From Clitopilus passeckerianus (taxonomy: Eukaryota > Basidiomycota > Agaricomycetes > Agaricales > Entolomataceae): a stretch of 64,000 bases of DNA. This document shows, one piece after another, positions 47,201 to 60,500 of this stretch. The translations under genes and the position numbers were made by a program. Location: positions 1,550,001-1,614,000 of the forward strand of contig CALYLX010000112.1 of NCBI GenBank assembly GCA_944990035.1, in the 5' to 3' direction. The first letter of the stretch is position 1. Each line of letters opens with the position of its first letter. The notes beneath the pieces were generated by a model. That model worked only from the letters and a program-made list of their open reading frames with translations, was not told the DNA's origin and did not search any database.

Positions 47201-50155
47201 CCTCCTCACCTCAACGACTGGCCAAGACGCTGATCGACAGGGGAATATTTCCCATCGTGTTTCAAGACGGAAGCTGCAAACCCAGATCGCGTCCAAAGCG
47301 CATCAGCCCGTTGCGGTACGGTTTTCTCCTCTGTTCACATCAGCTCGTACTTACGGTTTTTATTGAAGACAACCCAATACTTATTGTGCCAGAATTTATG
47401 CCGCCAAAAAACCACATTTTGAGTCAGTATCCACCGTAGAAAAAAATCAGAAGAAGTCAGCTCACCATTTCCGCCATCCCACAACTTCCAAACTCACTAG
47501 CTCCAACACGATTGAGGGAGGAGAAAGGCCCGTGACCGCTGCCTTATTTTCAGCAATTTTCAATGACTTCAAAGAAACCCCTGCTCAGAAAAGTCGCCAT
47601 GTTCTTGTGGCTCCCGTTCAAGAACCGTGGCAGTTTTCTCGGATTCAAGGCACGATGAAGGCGAATGGTAAGTGCTAATGATTCAGTTAGCTCGTAGTTC
47701 GCAGTTTACTCAAGGTTAACTAGGCAATTGAACCATAGTGCTAGCAACCTTGGCTCCCATAAATTCATGGTTTCGTTGAAGTCTAGAGTTACGACAGGGC
47801 CAGGACACACCAAGCATCTCCGCCAAAGACCATCATTGGGCCGACGCAGCTTCTGTAGACGTTGAACGCCCAGCAGTTCGTAGCCGCACTAGTGGACACC
47901 CTCCATCTCTTTGCTGGCCGTAGTCGCCACAAAAAGGCGAGGTCGTCACCAGAACGCAAGGCTCTTTCCCAACGCAGGCTATCTGGCTCTCTGCCGCCCC
48001 ATCCCTAACATTCTTAGTGAAAGGAAACAGGTGCCAACAGGACAATTTCTCTCCAAAATGATCACCAGCCTTCAAGCCAGTTGGCGATCCCCAATCAACT
48101 CCCCGTCGTTGAACCATGCTCAGCTGCAGACAGCCCGCACTCGCTTGAGGTCCAAAACGGAGGCCAATACCAGCACTGCGGAAGAGCAGGACGTTGCGGT
48201 TCGAGAAATACATCCATTTCCAATCAGATTCAGATACCGCATATATGTGTTGTCACCGTCGGGATCGTCGCTTCCATTTCGAGCAACTGCCACTCAACCA
48301 ATGGCCACCCCTGGCGCTTCCACTCGTACCGCCGGATTTTCCACCTTGCCAGTCGAACAATGGCCTACATAGGCACCAAGGGCACGTCGTGGCAGTGCGT
48401 ATGCAACGTTAATTCCCTGCGGCTTCGTCGATTTGATATATATGCGGGATTTGCTGGTGAGTTGTAACATTGTTGATGTTGTACGTTTGCTGAGTGTTCT
48501 TTGCAGGTGGGTGCGCGAGGGTGATTGGCTAGCGGCTCCGCTCCGCTTGGGTCTGCCTGTGTCCGGCCAATGCGGTCGGGTAGCTTCTACGACCCACAGA
48601 ACTCAGCAATTATCACAGGCGGCCCTCCCCATCTTCCCATGTTATCAGCCGCCAAGAGCTTTTCGAATAGACCAAGTCGCTCTTGAGGCCGTTATCACCG
48701 GCCAGTGCACGATAACATGGATAGAAGGCAGTCGAGATCACTCCTCCATATGTGATGCAAGCATGAGCATTTGCTCACAATGGGTGCCGTATGGCGCCGA
48801 TGCCGATGCTTCTGTGTCATTCTGTCAGCTCAGGTCCTGACAATCCCCCTCATTGACGTGGACTACCATAAACGATAGCCCTTTCTAAACGGCGCGTCGG
48901 TCCGCTATGGCGAATGCATCATTCGAACCTTGTTTTGACGGGCGTCTACTTCCTCGATAGGCTTCGGCTTTTCGAGGTTCGGTTAGCCGGTCTAGCATCG
49001 ACCAACACAGACCAACATACGGAACCGGTACTGTTCAAAAACATCTCCCCTTGAACAGATACCGACCACAGCATCGTGATACAGCGACACAATCATTCTC
49101 GAACCCAACCGACCTCACCGCATCATGGTGAGCGGCTTTGGCGGGGAAGTGGCGCCAGGTGCATTGGTTGCACTGAGTTGGGTGGAACACAGTGGGACGA
49201 TCTGAGGTCCTTCGCTGGAGGTGCGCAGAATGAATGTATTACGCTTGATTGACGTTAGACGTTGGAATTGGCAAGTGTACAGACATTTCTCATAATTTAC
49301 GCCTATCCAACGGTATATGGAGTATTTTAGTCCACTTCTCATTGGAGTGAGTGCGGGGAAACCAAACGAATGATAATCATACTACATGCTCAAGCGGGGC
49401 GCCTTGTGGTTATTTCATCCTGCTACTTTTGAAGGGCGTCCCGAATGGTAACCCCATCGTCGAGCCTCCATTGGCTCCATGATCGCAATTTATATTCTGG
49501 AAGATGGTCTGTATAGAGTTGAGGTAATCAGCCGGCCTAGACTGAAGTCTGAAGGCACTGGTGTCCGTCGAAAGCGCAGGAGAGTGCGGCCGCACATCTC
49601 GATGGTGAGGCACAGGCTGCCGGTGTTAGACGTTGCTGTGTTATACGACTCTCGGTCGATATCACCGAGCTGTGGAGAGTGTTGGGTCGCACATGAGGTT
49701 AAGGCGAGTTGGCTGCTGCAACGGCCGTTTTCGGTAGTGTGGTCAGACCGCTGGATTGGCGCGGCCTGGGTCAAGAGAGCATAACGATGGCACGGGGTCG
49801 TTCCGTTACGGATTTGCGACGTTGAATCCATTATGGCTATCTACGATCTACTACTCTGTGTAGATTCAGAGATTGTCCCGAGTTTTACAGTGCAGTTAAT
49901 GGGTGAATTTGAAAGGCAATTTCCTTGTTTGAATGAAACAAACGCATGTTATTGCCACTCTCATTGAGATATTTGGACAAGAGGACAATAAAGGCGGGGA
50001 GGCGGCTGAGGCTGGGGAGGCCAAAGCCGGCAATGTGCGGAGTGATCGGGGTCTTGTAAACAAAGCCAGAAAAGGAAAATGGCCGTAAGCGACATAAAAA
50101 GTAAGGCGACAGTGGAAAGTCAAAACGCCAACAGACCTCCTCGAACCCTCCAGCA
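44245..50155. other. Gene-poor island, 5.9 kb
   Basis: Between copy A and HMG-CoA reductase no gene could be supported. ORFs are short (the largest about 175 codons), overlap on both strands and have no family motifs. No terminal repeats, reverse transcriptase or transposase motif was recognised. Diverged transposon relics or a non-coding transcript cannot be excluded. The promoter of copy A lies at its left end and that of HMG-CoA reductase at its right end. Confidence 0.5.
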
Positions 50156-53100
50156 ATGTTGCGTTCGTTGAGGGCAATCCTCCGTCCGTTTGCCATTCAG
50201 GCTGCTTTCTATCCTATAGAGACCATTGTCTTCTTCTCAATTGTCGGAACCTTGGCTTATTTCCATATTCTCAACGCCATTAAGCACTCTTCATTCTTCG
50301 CACCGACAACATTTGCACCACTACGACCTGGTTATGCCCTCCTCAAAGCCGGAGAATGGATCCCCGTTAGAGAACATTTCTGGAAGAACGACAAGTTTTC
50401 ACCAGTAGAAATCCAGCAATTCATATACACCGACGTCGACAACTCAATTTCTACAAAACTCGCCGAGGCCGTCAACTTCTCCCATTTCGACAACTCTACC
50501 CTCACCCAAACGATTTCCTTCCTACCGGCTCAAAAGGAGTCCATTTTGTCGCTCCTATCCTCCGAAAACACCCTTCGTCTTCTTCCAGGCGGCCCAGAGC
50601 TCACCACCGAACCCATCATTGGCGAGACACAGTCCCCCAAGTGGATTGCCTACGCCGTCCGCGCCCTCGTTATGCGCTTCTGGACTCTCGCAAAGAAAGC
50701 AGATTCGCTCGACATCTTCCTCATTCTGTTGGGATACGTGTTAATGCATGTCACTTTCTACCTCCTTATCAGACGCTCCCGTTCACTCGGTTCGAGCTTC
50801 TGGCTTCCGGCAGCCATTGTCTCCTCCTCAGTGCTTGCGCTGCTTCTCTCCATTCCCATCGCAAACGCCATCAACATACCCATTGATCCCGTTGCACTGA
50901 CTGAAGCGCTTCCATTCATCGTTTGTACGGTTGGATTTGACAAGCCCCTCCGACTCGCAAGGGCTGTGTTTTTGCACCCCCATCTCACCACACCTCCTGT
51001 TGCGCTTTCCTCGGTACCTTCCTCTGTGCCCGTACCCCTTAAGCCTGCCGCCAAGATTCTTACCGAATCCCTATCGCTTACCTACCCACCCATCATCCGC
51101 GACTACATCCTCGAAATTGCTGTTCTTGTCGTAGGTGCTTGCTCCAGGGTTGCTGGCCTCAGCCAGGTTTGCGCATTAGCCGCCATCCTCCTTGGTGTCG
51201 ATTGTCTCTTGATGTGCACATATCTTGTCGGTATACTCGGTGTCATGATTGAGGTTCGTTAATCTCCCACTTGCTAACCCGCATCATATCTAACCGATCC
51301 CTAGGTTCGCAGAATCAAGACTGTTCGCGCTATGACCAAGACCGGTCGCTCGCGTTCCAATTCGATCTCGTCCACATCCAAATCCCCGTATTCCTCCATC
51401 CCATCGACGCCAAAGCCCATTTCTCTTTTCTCCGGCAAGCCCAGTGCTATGGTTCAGCCTCCCCAACCACCTTCCATCCGTGAACGCCTCCTGGGTGTCA
51501 AGGCAAGCTCAACCGGAACACTCGGAAAGGCTAAGGATGTCGAGAAGCAGCAGGAGAACCCTGTTGCTCGTCTCAAGCTCCTTCTGATTGCTTCCTTCCT
51601 TACGCTGCACATCCTCAACCTCATTCACCCTCTTGCCGGCACTACCTACGCAAACAAGAGCCACCTCGCACGCCATGCGCATACTCCCGCTGTCAGTGGC
51701 ACTTTGAGTCTTACCGGAGAAGGTGCGAAGAAGGTCAACATCAGAGGCGAAGGTATCAGGACGTTTTGTATATGCTTGCCAATTCCGAAGGCGATGAGGA
51801 CTTGATTGTTCGTGCCAATCCTCCCATCTGGGTCAGGATGGTCGACAGCCCCATTTCGGATGCGGATGCTGCTAGCCAGGAACAAAACACCACCACTGGA
51901 ACCAAGGTCGATCGATTCATGTCCAGCTGGACCAGGCTCGTTGGTGACCCTGTCATCTCCAAGTTTACCGTCCTCCTCCTTGGTCTCAGCATCTTCCTTA
52001 ATGGGTATCTCCTCAAGGGTATCGCTGCCGGTACTGGTGCTGGCCTTCCTTTGATGAAGAGCGGCGGTGTTAGGTTCGGAGGTGATGAAGCTGAGGCTGA
52101 AGTTGAACAGATTCCCGATGGCGCCATGAGTGCTAGGTTCGCAATGAAGGTTGCAGAAGGCGCAGTTCCGACCTTCACGCTCGAAGATGTCGACCGCAAA
52201 CTGCGTGCTGCTCCTAGCCACACCCCCGTTTCCGAATTCTCTCCCAGCCCATCGACTACGCTTACCAGGACACCTTCGTTGGTTTCTCTGAAGACCTCGC
52301 CACCGACTCCCTACAAAAACGTCAATGTTACCCCTACGCCTGCTGCCCTTCCCGCCCCTGAGCCCCTTCCCAAGCTCCCACCTCCACCTCGCGGTCCTAC
52401 CAGGCCTCTGGCTGAATGTGTTGAGATCTTTGAAAACGCCGAAGGAAGCAAGAGGGAAAACCTCAGCAAGCTCAGCGACGAGGAGATCATCTTGTTGGCA
52501 CAGAACGGAAAGATTGCGGCTTATGCTCTCGAGAAGCTTATCAGCGGTGGTGAAAACGGCGTCGAAGATCTTACCAGGGCAGTCAAGATTAGGAGGGCTT
52601 TGATCTGTATGTTTTCCTCCTTTTGCCACCGCATATACTCGCATTACTGACGCCATTTTGCAGCTCGTGCTTCCAACACTCAGTCACTCGAAGACTCCGA
52701 CGTCCCCATGACTGACTACGACTATACCAGAGTCATTGGCGCTTGCTGCGAGAACGTCGTCGGTTACATTCCCCTTCCTCTCGGTATCGCCGGTCCCCTC
52801 AATGTCGATGGTGTCTCATACCCCATACCCATGGCTACCGCTGAAGGCACACTCGTCGCTTCCTGCTCTCGTGGTTGCAAGGCCCTCAACGCCGGCGGAG
52901 GTGTCGCAACTCTCGTCACCCAGGATGGAATGACCCGTGGACCTGCCATTGACTTCCCCAGCGCCATCCGAGCTGCCGAGGCCAAGGTCTGGATCGACTC
53001 CCCGAAGGTTACGTTACTCTCAAGGCTGCATTCGAGACCACCAGTCGCTTCGCCCGCGTTAAGCAGCTGAAGACCGCCATTGCTGGACGCACGCTCTACG

Positions 53101-54054
53101 TTCGATTCATGACCGCCACCGGTGATGCCATGGGTATGAACATGATATCAAAAGGAACAGAGAAGGCTTTGGACAAGATGAGGGAGTACTTCCCCGACAT
53201 GGACGTCCTCGCTCTTTCTGGTAACTATTGCACGGACAAGAAGCCTGCTGCTATCAACTGGATCGAGGGTCGCGGCAAGAGCGTTGTTGCGGAGGCTGTT
53301 ATCCCTGGCAAGATCGTCAAGACTGTTCTCAAGACTTCGGTAGCGGCGTTGTGCAACTTGAACATCAAGAAGAACTTGATTGGTAGCGCGATGGCTGGAA
53401 GCATTGGTGGATTCAACGCACATGCTGCTAACATTTTGACCGCGGTCTTCTTGGCCACTGGTCAGGATCCTGCTCAGAATGTTGAGAGTTCGAACTGTAT
53501 GACCTTGATGGAACCGTAAGCATGTTCGTCCTCATGCATGCAACCTCGTCTGATGCGCTTATAGGACCAACGACGGAGAGGATCTCCTTATGACTGTTAC
53601 CATGCCCTCTATCGAAGTAGGAACTGTTGGTGGTGGTACTATCCTTCGTCCTCAGGGTGCTATCCTCGACATGCTCGGCATCCGCGGCGCACATCAAACC
53701 GACCCCGGCCAGAACGCTCAGAGGCTCGCTCGTATTATCGCAGCGGCTGTCATGGCCGGTGAACTCAGCTTGATGAGCGCTCTCGCTGCTGGCCACTTGA
53801 TCAAGGCGCATATGGCCCACAACCGCAGTCAGCCGAACACCCCCGCTCCCGGTGGCAGGAACGCAACTGCTGTCTTGGCGCATCAGCAGGTGACGACTAC
53901 GACGACAGAGGTCGTTGAAGTGGTGAAGAAAGAAGAGGTGGTGAAGAAGGAAGAAGCTGTACCGATAGAGGCGCAATCGCCGCAGCAACCACAGATCCAG
54001 CCTTCCCTGACTAGATCAGAGAGTTCAGCCAGCCTACCGCCATACGAGAAGTAG
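50156..54054 (+). CDS. HMG1: HMG-CoA reductase with sterol-sensing domain
   Basis: Start [20 protein letters not shown] with eight or so membrane segments, including the sterol-sensing region [20 protein letters not shown]. Introns sit near 51252-51303, 52604-52663 and 53517-53565. The catalytic half shows [33 protein letters not shown] (catalytic Glu), [10 protein letters not shown] (Asp), DKKPAAINW (Lys) and [12 protein letters not shown] (His), so all catalytic residues are present. The protein ends SASLPPYEK after a Glu/Val-rich tail. It makes mevalonate from HMG-CoA in the ER, the rate-limiting step for ergosterol and isoprenoids. Two single-base frame breaks occur in homopolymers (TTTT at 51764-51767, CCCC at 53000-53003); adding one base at each restores a normal enzyme, so they are probably sequence errors. 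Confidence 0.96.
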
Positions 54055-54567
54055 ACGGGGCGCTACGTTTGCTCTCTCTATATCCTCCCTTTTAGATGGG
54101 TAGGGCCTGATTCCTTGACGATACACATACGCATATTCTACTCACTTGGTTATTATCGATGCTTTCGCTGGTTTGGTTGTTGCATTTTATACTATATTCG
54201 CATCTTTTGCTTCGTTCATACAACATTTTGCATTATATCTGATCGGGCATTTATATCTCTTTTGCTTTTGCAGCACCTTTTACAGAGTAACCATCGTTTT
54301 TCTCGCCTCCCATGTATCCCCTAGTATTGGAATGAAACTTCTCTATGACACTCCGAGCTTCATACAAGGGCAGTTTTGATATGTAGCTCCCACTATAGCA
54401 TGTACCATGCTGGACGACATGCAGACCAATGTACGATCTTGTTGACTCCTGTTGCTCGAGCACCTCGTGTCGTCTACAGGACCTTGTTCTGAAACATTTC
54501 AGGCTCGCCTCCTTTGTCGAATTCATCTATATTTCTATGGAAAGAATACGTTCTATTTCCCAAACCG

Positions 54568-56682
54568 ATGGACTCACCACACAGCTACGCCCCAGTTCAA
54601 GCGGGACTGCGAATTAGAGGAGGCTTTAATTCCGAAGGTTCGTCGTTCTTGGCATCCACTATTCAGGGTTCTGATCTGCTAATGAGGCTACAGGCAGTTT
54701 TGTGTGGGGTTTCAAAAAAGTGACGGATGCTTCTGTGGATGGCCTTCTGCTTGTAGCACAGGTCTATCGGTCGTTTTATCGCTCACAACTTGGTCAACTG
54801 AAAACAGACCCGGATTTCTTTGCACAGTTCTGGCCACCCATAATCCAGAATTACTTCTCGATGTTGCAAATGGCAACAGCGAATCCTTGGGGGCCGCGTT
54901 ATCTCGACCAAAATACGTATGCGACCAAATAAGACGCGTTCTAGACAACTCCATTCGCAGCTACGTGCATTGGTCTGCCGTGGAGCGGGTCTTGAGGCTA
55001 GCTGGGGCTCTCGAGTTTGTTCCACCCAATCCAGAAGTCAAGCACATGCGGAGTGAACTTGTTTACTTGGCCGCAACATTCACGATTCAGGCGATAAAGG
55101 AGAAGTCTGAACATCTATGTCGCCATGCTCTTCTAACGGATCCTCGATTCAACAGATTCTTTCCTGACAAGGTGCGCTACCCCACTAAACGCTCGAGTTT
55201 TGATGGTGATCTTTACTCTTAGACAATCGATACTTCTACTGGCCAGACTTCCTTCAAATTTCGTCGCGAGCGTCAGGCCGAGTGGGACGCCCTTTGCAAC
55301 CAGCCTGACCTCGAAGGAGCTTGCGCCAGGCTTCTTTGGTATTCATTTGATGATTTACTGGTCTACAAAGCCAAAGGCGGTGCAAAATCCAAGCTTGATG
55401 GACCACCAATCGTCGAAATTCCCGCTGCTTTTAAAGGGCTCGGGAATACGGAAGCCCAACAGATGAACAGCTATCTTCATGAAACCCTCTCTGAGCATAG
55501 CGAGTTGGTTGTGAGTCTCCGTTCTAATTTCTGATGGATGGTTTTCTTGAAACTTTATTCAGTGTTTCTATATGTGCTTCGGCGAGGTTGGAAAACCCGA
55601 AGAATGGTGTCAATACAAAGATCTGGTCCAATACTACCAGAACCAAATGTCGTAGCTCGATTCTTTTAAGGTTGCTCTCGAAAAGGCGACCTTTGAGAAG
55701 CATGTCAAGACATTAGATGCATTCACTGCGAAGTCCAGCACAGGGCCAAAGAAGATCTGGAAAGAAATCGAGTTTGTAAATAGCCCGCTTTCTAAGGCAT
55801 TTAAGGTGAGAATGCCCATCTGACTCCTCCATACTGTCTGATAGCGCTACAATAGTCAATTGACTTTGAAATTTTACCTCCGAAGTGGAAGGTTATAGAG
55901 GATGCATTAGCACTGAAACCGGAAAAAGAGCAAAAGAAATTTTCTAGCTCTCCCGGAAAGAAAAAGTTCAGATGTTCTTCCGAAGTTTCGCGTACCAAAG
56001 TGCTTCCCACAGAGAGCCCGCCCGCTGACATACGGCCATATAATCCACAGACCGTGACCCAACGGCCTACAGAATCAGTCGAGGCGTCTCCTCCGAGGGT
56101 GGGTCCTAAACTCAAGACTCGCCCGAAAGTACCCACTCCGAAAGCCAGTACCGAAGAGGATCTCACTGGGGACGTAGGCATTGCCGTCGCAGACTCTGAG
56201 GGCCCTAGCCAGGTTAAGAAAAGGACCTATGATGTCTTGAAGAGGATCTTCCTGTCGGCACAGGAACAACGCCCCGTCGATTGTCTGGAATTCGAAAAGG
56301 TGGCAGAGATCATTCTTTTCCCGGGACTTCGTATTTACCGTTGCCATTTTGACAGGCAATGGGTGATCTCGGATTCAGTGTCGGCGTTCGTTACGGTTCG
56401 AGCGTCACCTGTGTACCAAACTCGTCGACCATTCCCAGTAGGTCAATCCCACCAATCATCTACAAACCATTTTATCTTACCTTGAATCCGGTAGATGGCC
56501 GTTGCTTCGTTTATCACCGGTAAGTTCACCCGTACTAGTTCGAGGCAGAGCATACTGAAAGGGCAAACAGGCGACATGGCAATGACACCTACATGTACCA
56601 ACCCATGCTGCACGTTATTGCTAACAGGCTCCAGGAACATTATGGTTGGGACATGGGCTCCTTCTCCTGCGCACGAGAATGA
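54568..56682 (+). CDS. Uncharacterised fungal protein, C-terminal HicA/dsRBD-like module
   Basis: Probable start MDSPHSYAPVQAGLRIRGGF, spliced to SFVWGFKKVTDASVDGLLLV. Later exons give PELLLDVANGNSESLGAALS, RRVLDNSIRSYVHWSAVERV and RQAEWDALCNQPDLEGACAR. A Lys/Pro/Ser-rich linker precedes a compact C-terminal module: CLEFEKAMGDLGFSVGVRYG, SSVTCVP, then DGRCFVYHRRHGNDTYMYQP and MLHVIANRLQEHYGW ending SFSCARE. This pattern (F..AM..LGF....GSSVT....., HR.HG, I..RL....GW) recalls a fungal domain with the small HicA-like or dsRBD-like fold, from memory only. The splice frame around 54770-54830 is unresolved. I do not recognise a function; it may be lineage-specific. Confidence 0.6.
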
Positions 56683-56821
56683 AATTCATATCATAGGTGT
56701 ATTTGATTCAATATGTAAAATGTAAATGTACAAATACGATCTGGTCATGGTATCCCCAAGATTTAAAGCCCGAATGGGAGTTGTAAACTACCGCTGCTTC
56801 TGAAGATCAACCTTGCATGGA

Positions 56822-57531
56822 TCAGCAGTTGTCTTCGTGGTTCTAGGTAAACTATATCAGCGGACTGGTAGCATCAAATTAAAGGACCAACTCACAGGGT
56901 CAATCTCCCATTCTACGATGTTGTTGGTGACGAATCCATAGCCTCCTTGGGTAAGATAGCCGTCTCCACAGCCTTGTAGAATCGTGTTCAGGGAGGTAAC
57001 GCAGAGGTTAACATCCGAGAACTTGGGAGGGACGGTAGATCTGTTTGACGAGTGAGCGTAATCCTACAGGAATGAAGCCATACTGACGGCTCTCCGCTAT
57101 GGCGCACTGTGAGTTCCCAGCGGTAATTGGTTTGGTCGGTGGTTCCATCAGAGTGGAATGGCACGCAGGCGCTAATCTTGCCGCCTTATAAGTGGAATAC
57201 TGAAATTAGCATGTTGATACTGGCGGACATGAAGGATCGTACCAATTGCGATCGGCTTGCCAGCAACCTGATGGAAGATAATCAGAAACCTGGAATCCCG
57301 TTTATCGGCAGAGAACTCTATCTGACCTGTTGACAGATTGCGCTTGCAATTGACTTGCCCTCAGAGACTTTAGACTTTAGCCCTGAGGTGTGACATTTGC
57401 GAATGGTGGCTTGGCTGGACACGCCAAGGGCAAACGCTGCGAGGACCTGCGAAAAGATGACCAGGGAGATTTTCAACGGCGGTCAAAACGGCGAAAGAAG
57501 CTGCACTCACTGTTGCAAGTGCGCACTTCAT
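56822..57531 (-). CDS. Small secreted protein of unknown function
   Basis: Start MKCALAT spliced to VLAAFALGVSSQATIRKC makes a clear signal peptide with cleavage near SSQA. Following exons give KSKVSEGKSIASAICQQ and ISACVPFHSDGTTDQTNYRW, ELTVRHSGEPS, then NLCVTSLNTILQGCGDGYLT and QGGYGFVTNNIVEWEIDP, ending NHEDNC at TGA 56822-56824. Conserved-looking cysteines suggest disulphides. Length is roughly 180 residues. This fits the small secreted protein class common in mushroom genomes, some of which act as effectors; no such role is claimed. The splice sites around 57190-57070 are uncertain. Confidence 0.6.
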
Positions 57532-60500
57532 CGTAGAGTGAAAAGCAGATGTAGAAGTAGGAGATGGGGCCAAACATAGCTGGAAATTGCAGCTTAAATA
57601 GCCTTAATAATATCAGAATCTCCACTCCCAGGATCATGTTGGTAGGGCTTGGCAAGGTACATTTAACTGTCACTGTCAATGTCAAGAAGGAGCAGGGTAT
57701 GGTATCGAATAGACAAGTTGAGGCATTTGACCGAGATTTTGAAAATCGCGTCGCGTAGACTCCTACGAAGCGCAGAGAACGTTAAAAATAGAACAAGTGT
57801 CCGAATGTTTGTACACCTACCAACGATCTAGTTGAAAAAGCTGCTGAAAGCTCAGGCTCCACCGAAACCGAAATTATGCAGGTGGCTGGAGTTATGCAGG
57901 TGTACCTGGCAGATACTTCAGCTGGCATTAGCTTATCACACCAAAGGCGCGGAGTCTTTGATTGGAAGCCCAATCAGCCTCTCCTCAGAACGTTAAGTTC
58001 CTGAACATGATTTTAGCAAGATGGACATGTCAGACGTCGGGAAAGCATGGAGGATATGGAGCGGAGTTCAGCAACTGATGTCGACAGGTTGTTGGAAGAT
58101 GTTGGCCATGGCTGGTTTAAACATGAGGCGCAAGCAATCCGAGTGCCTGCTGGAAGGTGAAGTTGACAATGATGAAATAAGGTAGATGGAGGGTCGGCCA
58201 TTCTTCGAGAAAGTGAAGCCACTAGAACTGGATGCTCACTATGTAGAGCTGAGATCTCGTTCGTAGTTGATTTGGACCCCAGGTAGTATTCAATATAATC
58301 TCGACATAAAGTGGAGATATTATGGATATTTTCCCAGACGCTTGTCATCGTATTTTCTCGCCGGCCATGCCGAAGGCTGCATGCACATTGAAGTGTCGCA
58401 CCTCAGGGGTGGCCGTAGAGTCCATGGTTGACCTTCAAATAATCGCAATTACGTGCCGGTGTACTCGGCGAATACGAGCACTGTCATAGTGAGAAATTGA
58501 TCGCTGAAATGCAGCTGGTGTGTGGGCGTGGGGTGAGAGTAAGAAGTCGTAGCATAGTGGCCGGTGCAGGAAATTTTGTTTGGGTACGCATTTATGGAAT
58601 ACAAGGAAGTTGAGTCGTCTCGTATGTCTAGAAGGATGGTTCGGAGCGCTAGTTACGCTGGATATATGCGGTTGTTTCATGCTGGTGGAACTGATGGTCG
58701 CCGACTGTAAAACTCTAGAGTTAGAATAGGTGATATATCGTTGCCGAGGCTACAAAATAATGGTTGGTGTTACTTACCAGTTGTACCCAACAAAGCTTTT
58801 GCGGCCTAGGAAATGTCACTAGTCTCCCAATAAATCTACAGAGGAGGAAGCCGGGACCAGCCAATTGCCTTCAAAGCACCGCGCCGTTTGTTGCACGGCC
58901 GAGATAAATGGTTCTTGTGGGCTTGGGACTTGAAGGCGAAAAGACGAAAGCCCAGGATGACTTGCGCCTGGAGTGGATTATATGCAGGCTGAGTTTTTTG
59001 AGCGTCGTTGATATGGCATTTGGGGCCTTGTGGTCGGTGTCGAGTTTGCCCGCCGTTGAAACAGCAAAACCACAGATTCATGTTGGGGGAAAAAGTCGCC
59101 ACATGCGGGTTTGGAGACGGTTGGTCGTTTGTGAATTGGGGTTGAATTGTTAAAGGCGTAATGCTGCATTTATTCCGTAAGAGATGGTGCTTGTAAAAAA
59201 TCGGCCTATACGACCAACCAGGAATCCCAACGTTTATTTTAGTGGTAGATTTCATGTCCTCCAATGCCACCATAGGTGACCTTCAACTATAAGCTTTCTT
59301 TGTGCGAGTAGGCTGACTTGTGAGGGTGTAATAAACCGTTCCCGGTTTGCGGCTTGACCGTGAGGTTTGGCTTTGTGATATTCATTGTCTTTTCTTTTTG
59401 TCGAGCTCTTGAAAGGAAGGAGAAATGCTGTAGGATGGTCGCGTCGACGCGGTGGCCAGCAAGATTTGCCGTTGGGCAGACGTGGGATTTGTTGATCGAA
59501 ATGACCATTTCGTCTAACTGCCACTCTTGTTCTCAGACACTCACGCGCTCTTGTCTGCCTAGTTTGCTTGCTGCTAGCTCTTGCGCTTGAGTGCAAGTAT
59601 GCGATCTTCAGGCTCCTTCTTCTCCGAAGACTTACCAGCAATGAGGATGCTATAGTTTCTACGGTGGCTTTTCATTGGACCCCCGCGGCTGGACCCCAAC
59701 GCCTTGAAGTTCAAGGTGTCGACCAAATACTTTCCTTTCAACGACGGTAAATCTGGCGGAGAGCCAGGCAAAGGTTGCACATGTACGCTTGACGTTTGTC
59801 TTTGGAAGGCCAAGATTTGACATATCGCCTCAAGATCCACCCTAAGGTTGCGGGCACCCTTGTATCATGTTCAATGGGCATGGTCTTCACGGCCACAAAA
59901 TTTCACCAAGCTTTGACGACATGTTCTAGCACACTTTCAAGAATTTCCAGATAGTCAGGCTGACTCTTGAGGACACTCTTTGGCCTTGATGGGCTTGTGG
60001 TTTGGGACCGAGGCAGAGACCTGGCAGTTTTGGGCGCACACTGGGAGTCACACACTATGAGGTTCGTAATCATTTGTTGTTGATTCTGTTATGAGTTTCC
60101 ATTTTGTTCTTGGGATGGCCAGTTCAGTTCTATGCAATGTCGTTCAGATGTTGCGCTCCGATTTGGCTTCCAAATGCATTCTTGCCGGTTCTCAGTGATG
60201 TTGCCGATGACTGATGTCTTCTTTCTTCAAGCATGTTCAAGGGAGCACCTTCGTCAAGACGCGGGGCACAGGCAGACACCAGAAAACGAGCAGGACAACC
60301 ACATGGAATCGAGTCAACTTACACTTTGAAACGTGACCCGATCCATGTCACAGTCATGCCGAGAAAGGCGCGCAGGGCGGCATCCGCGGCGGCATGTTCC
60401 CACGGGCCCCCGAGACGGAGCCTAAGTTTCCACAGTAAACAGACACGCTTGAAAGTTCAAGGAATCACGGGGGTATTATCGGGACGACGCTTCGGGTAGG

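Noticed and set aside
47911..48840. Overlapping plus-strand ORFs of 128-153 codons
   Set aside because: Three overlapping frames with no recognisable motif and unusual composition; no splice model links them into a convincing gene.
57990..58680. Possible fifth, degenerate copy of the small-protein family on the minus strand
   Set aside because: Local resemblances (FQRSIS, DYIEYY, QALGLLAPH) occur in order, but frames are broken, intron sites do not fit and the similarity is within chance by eye.
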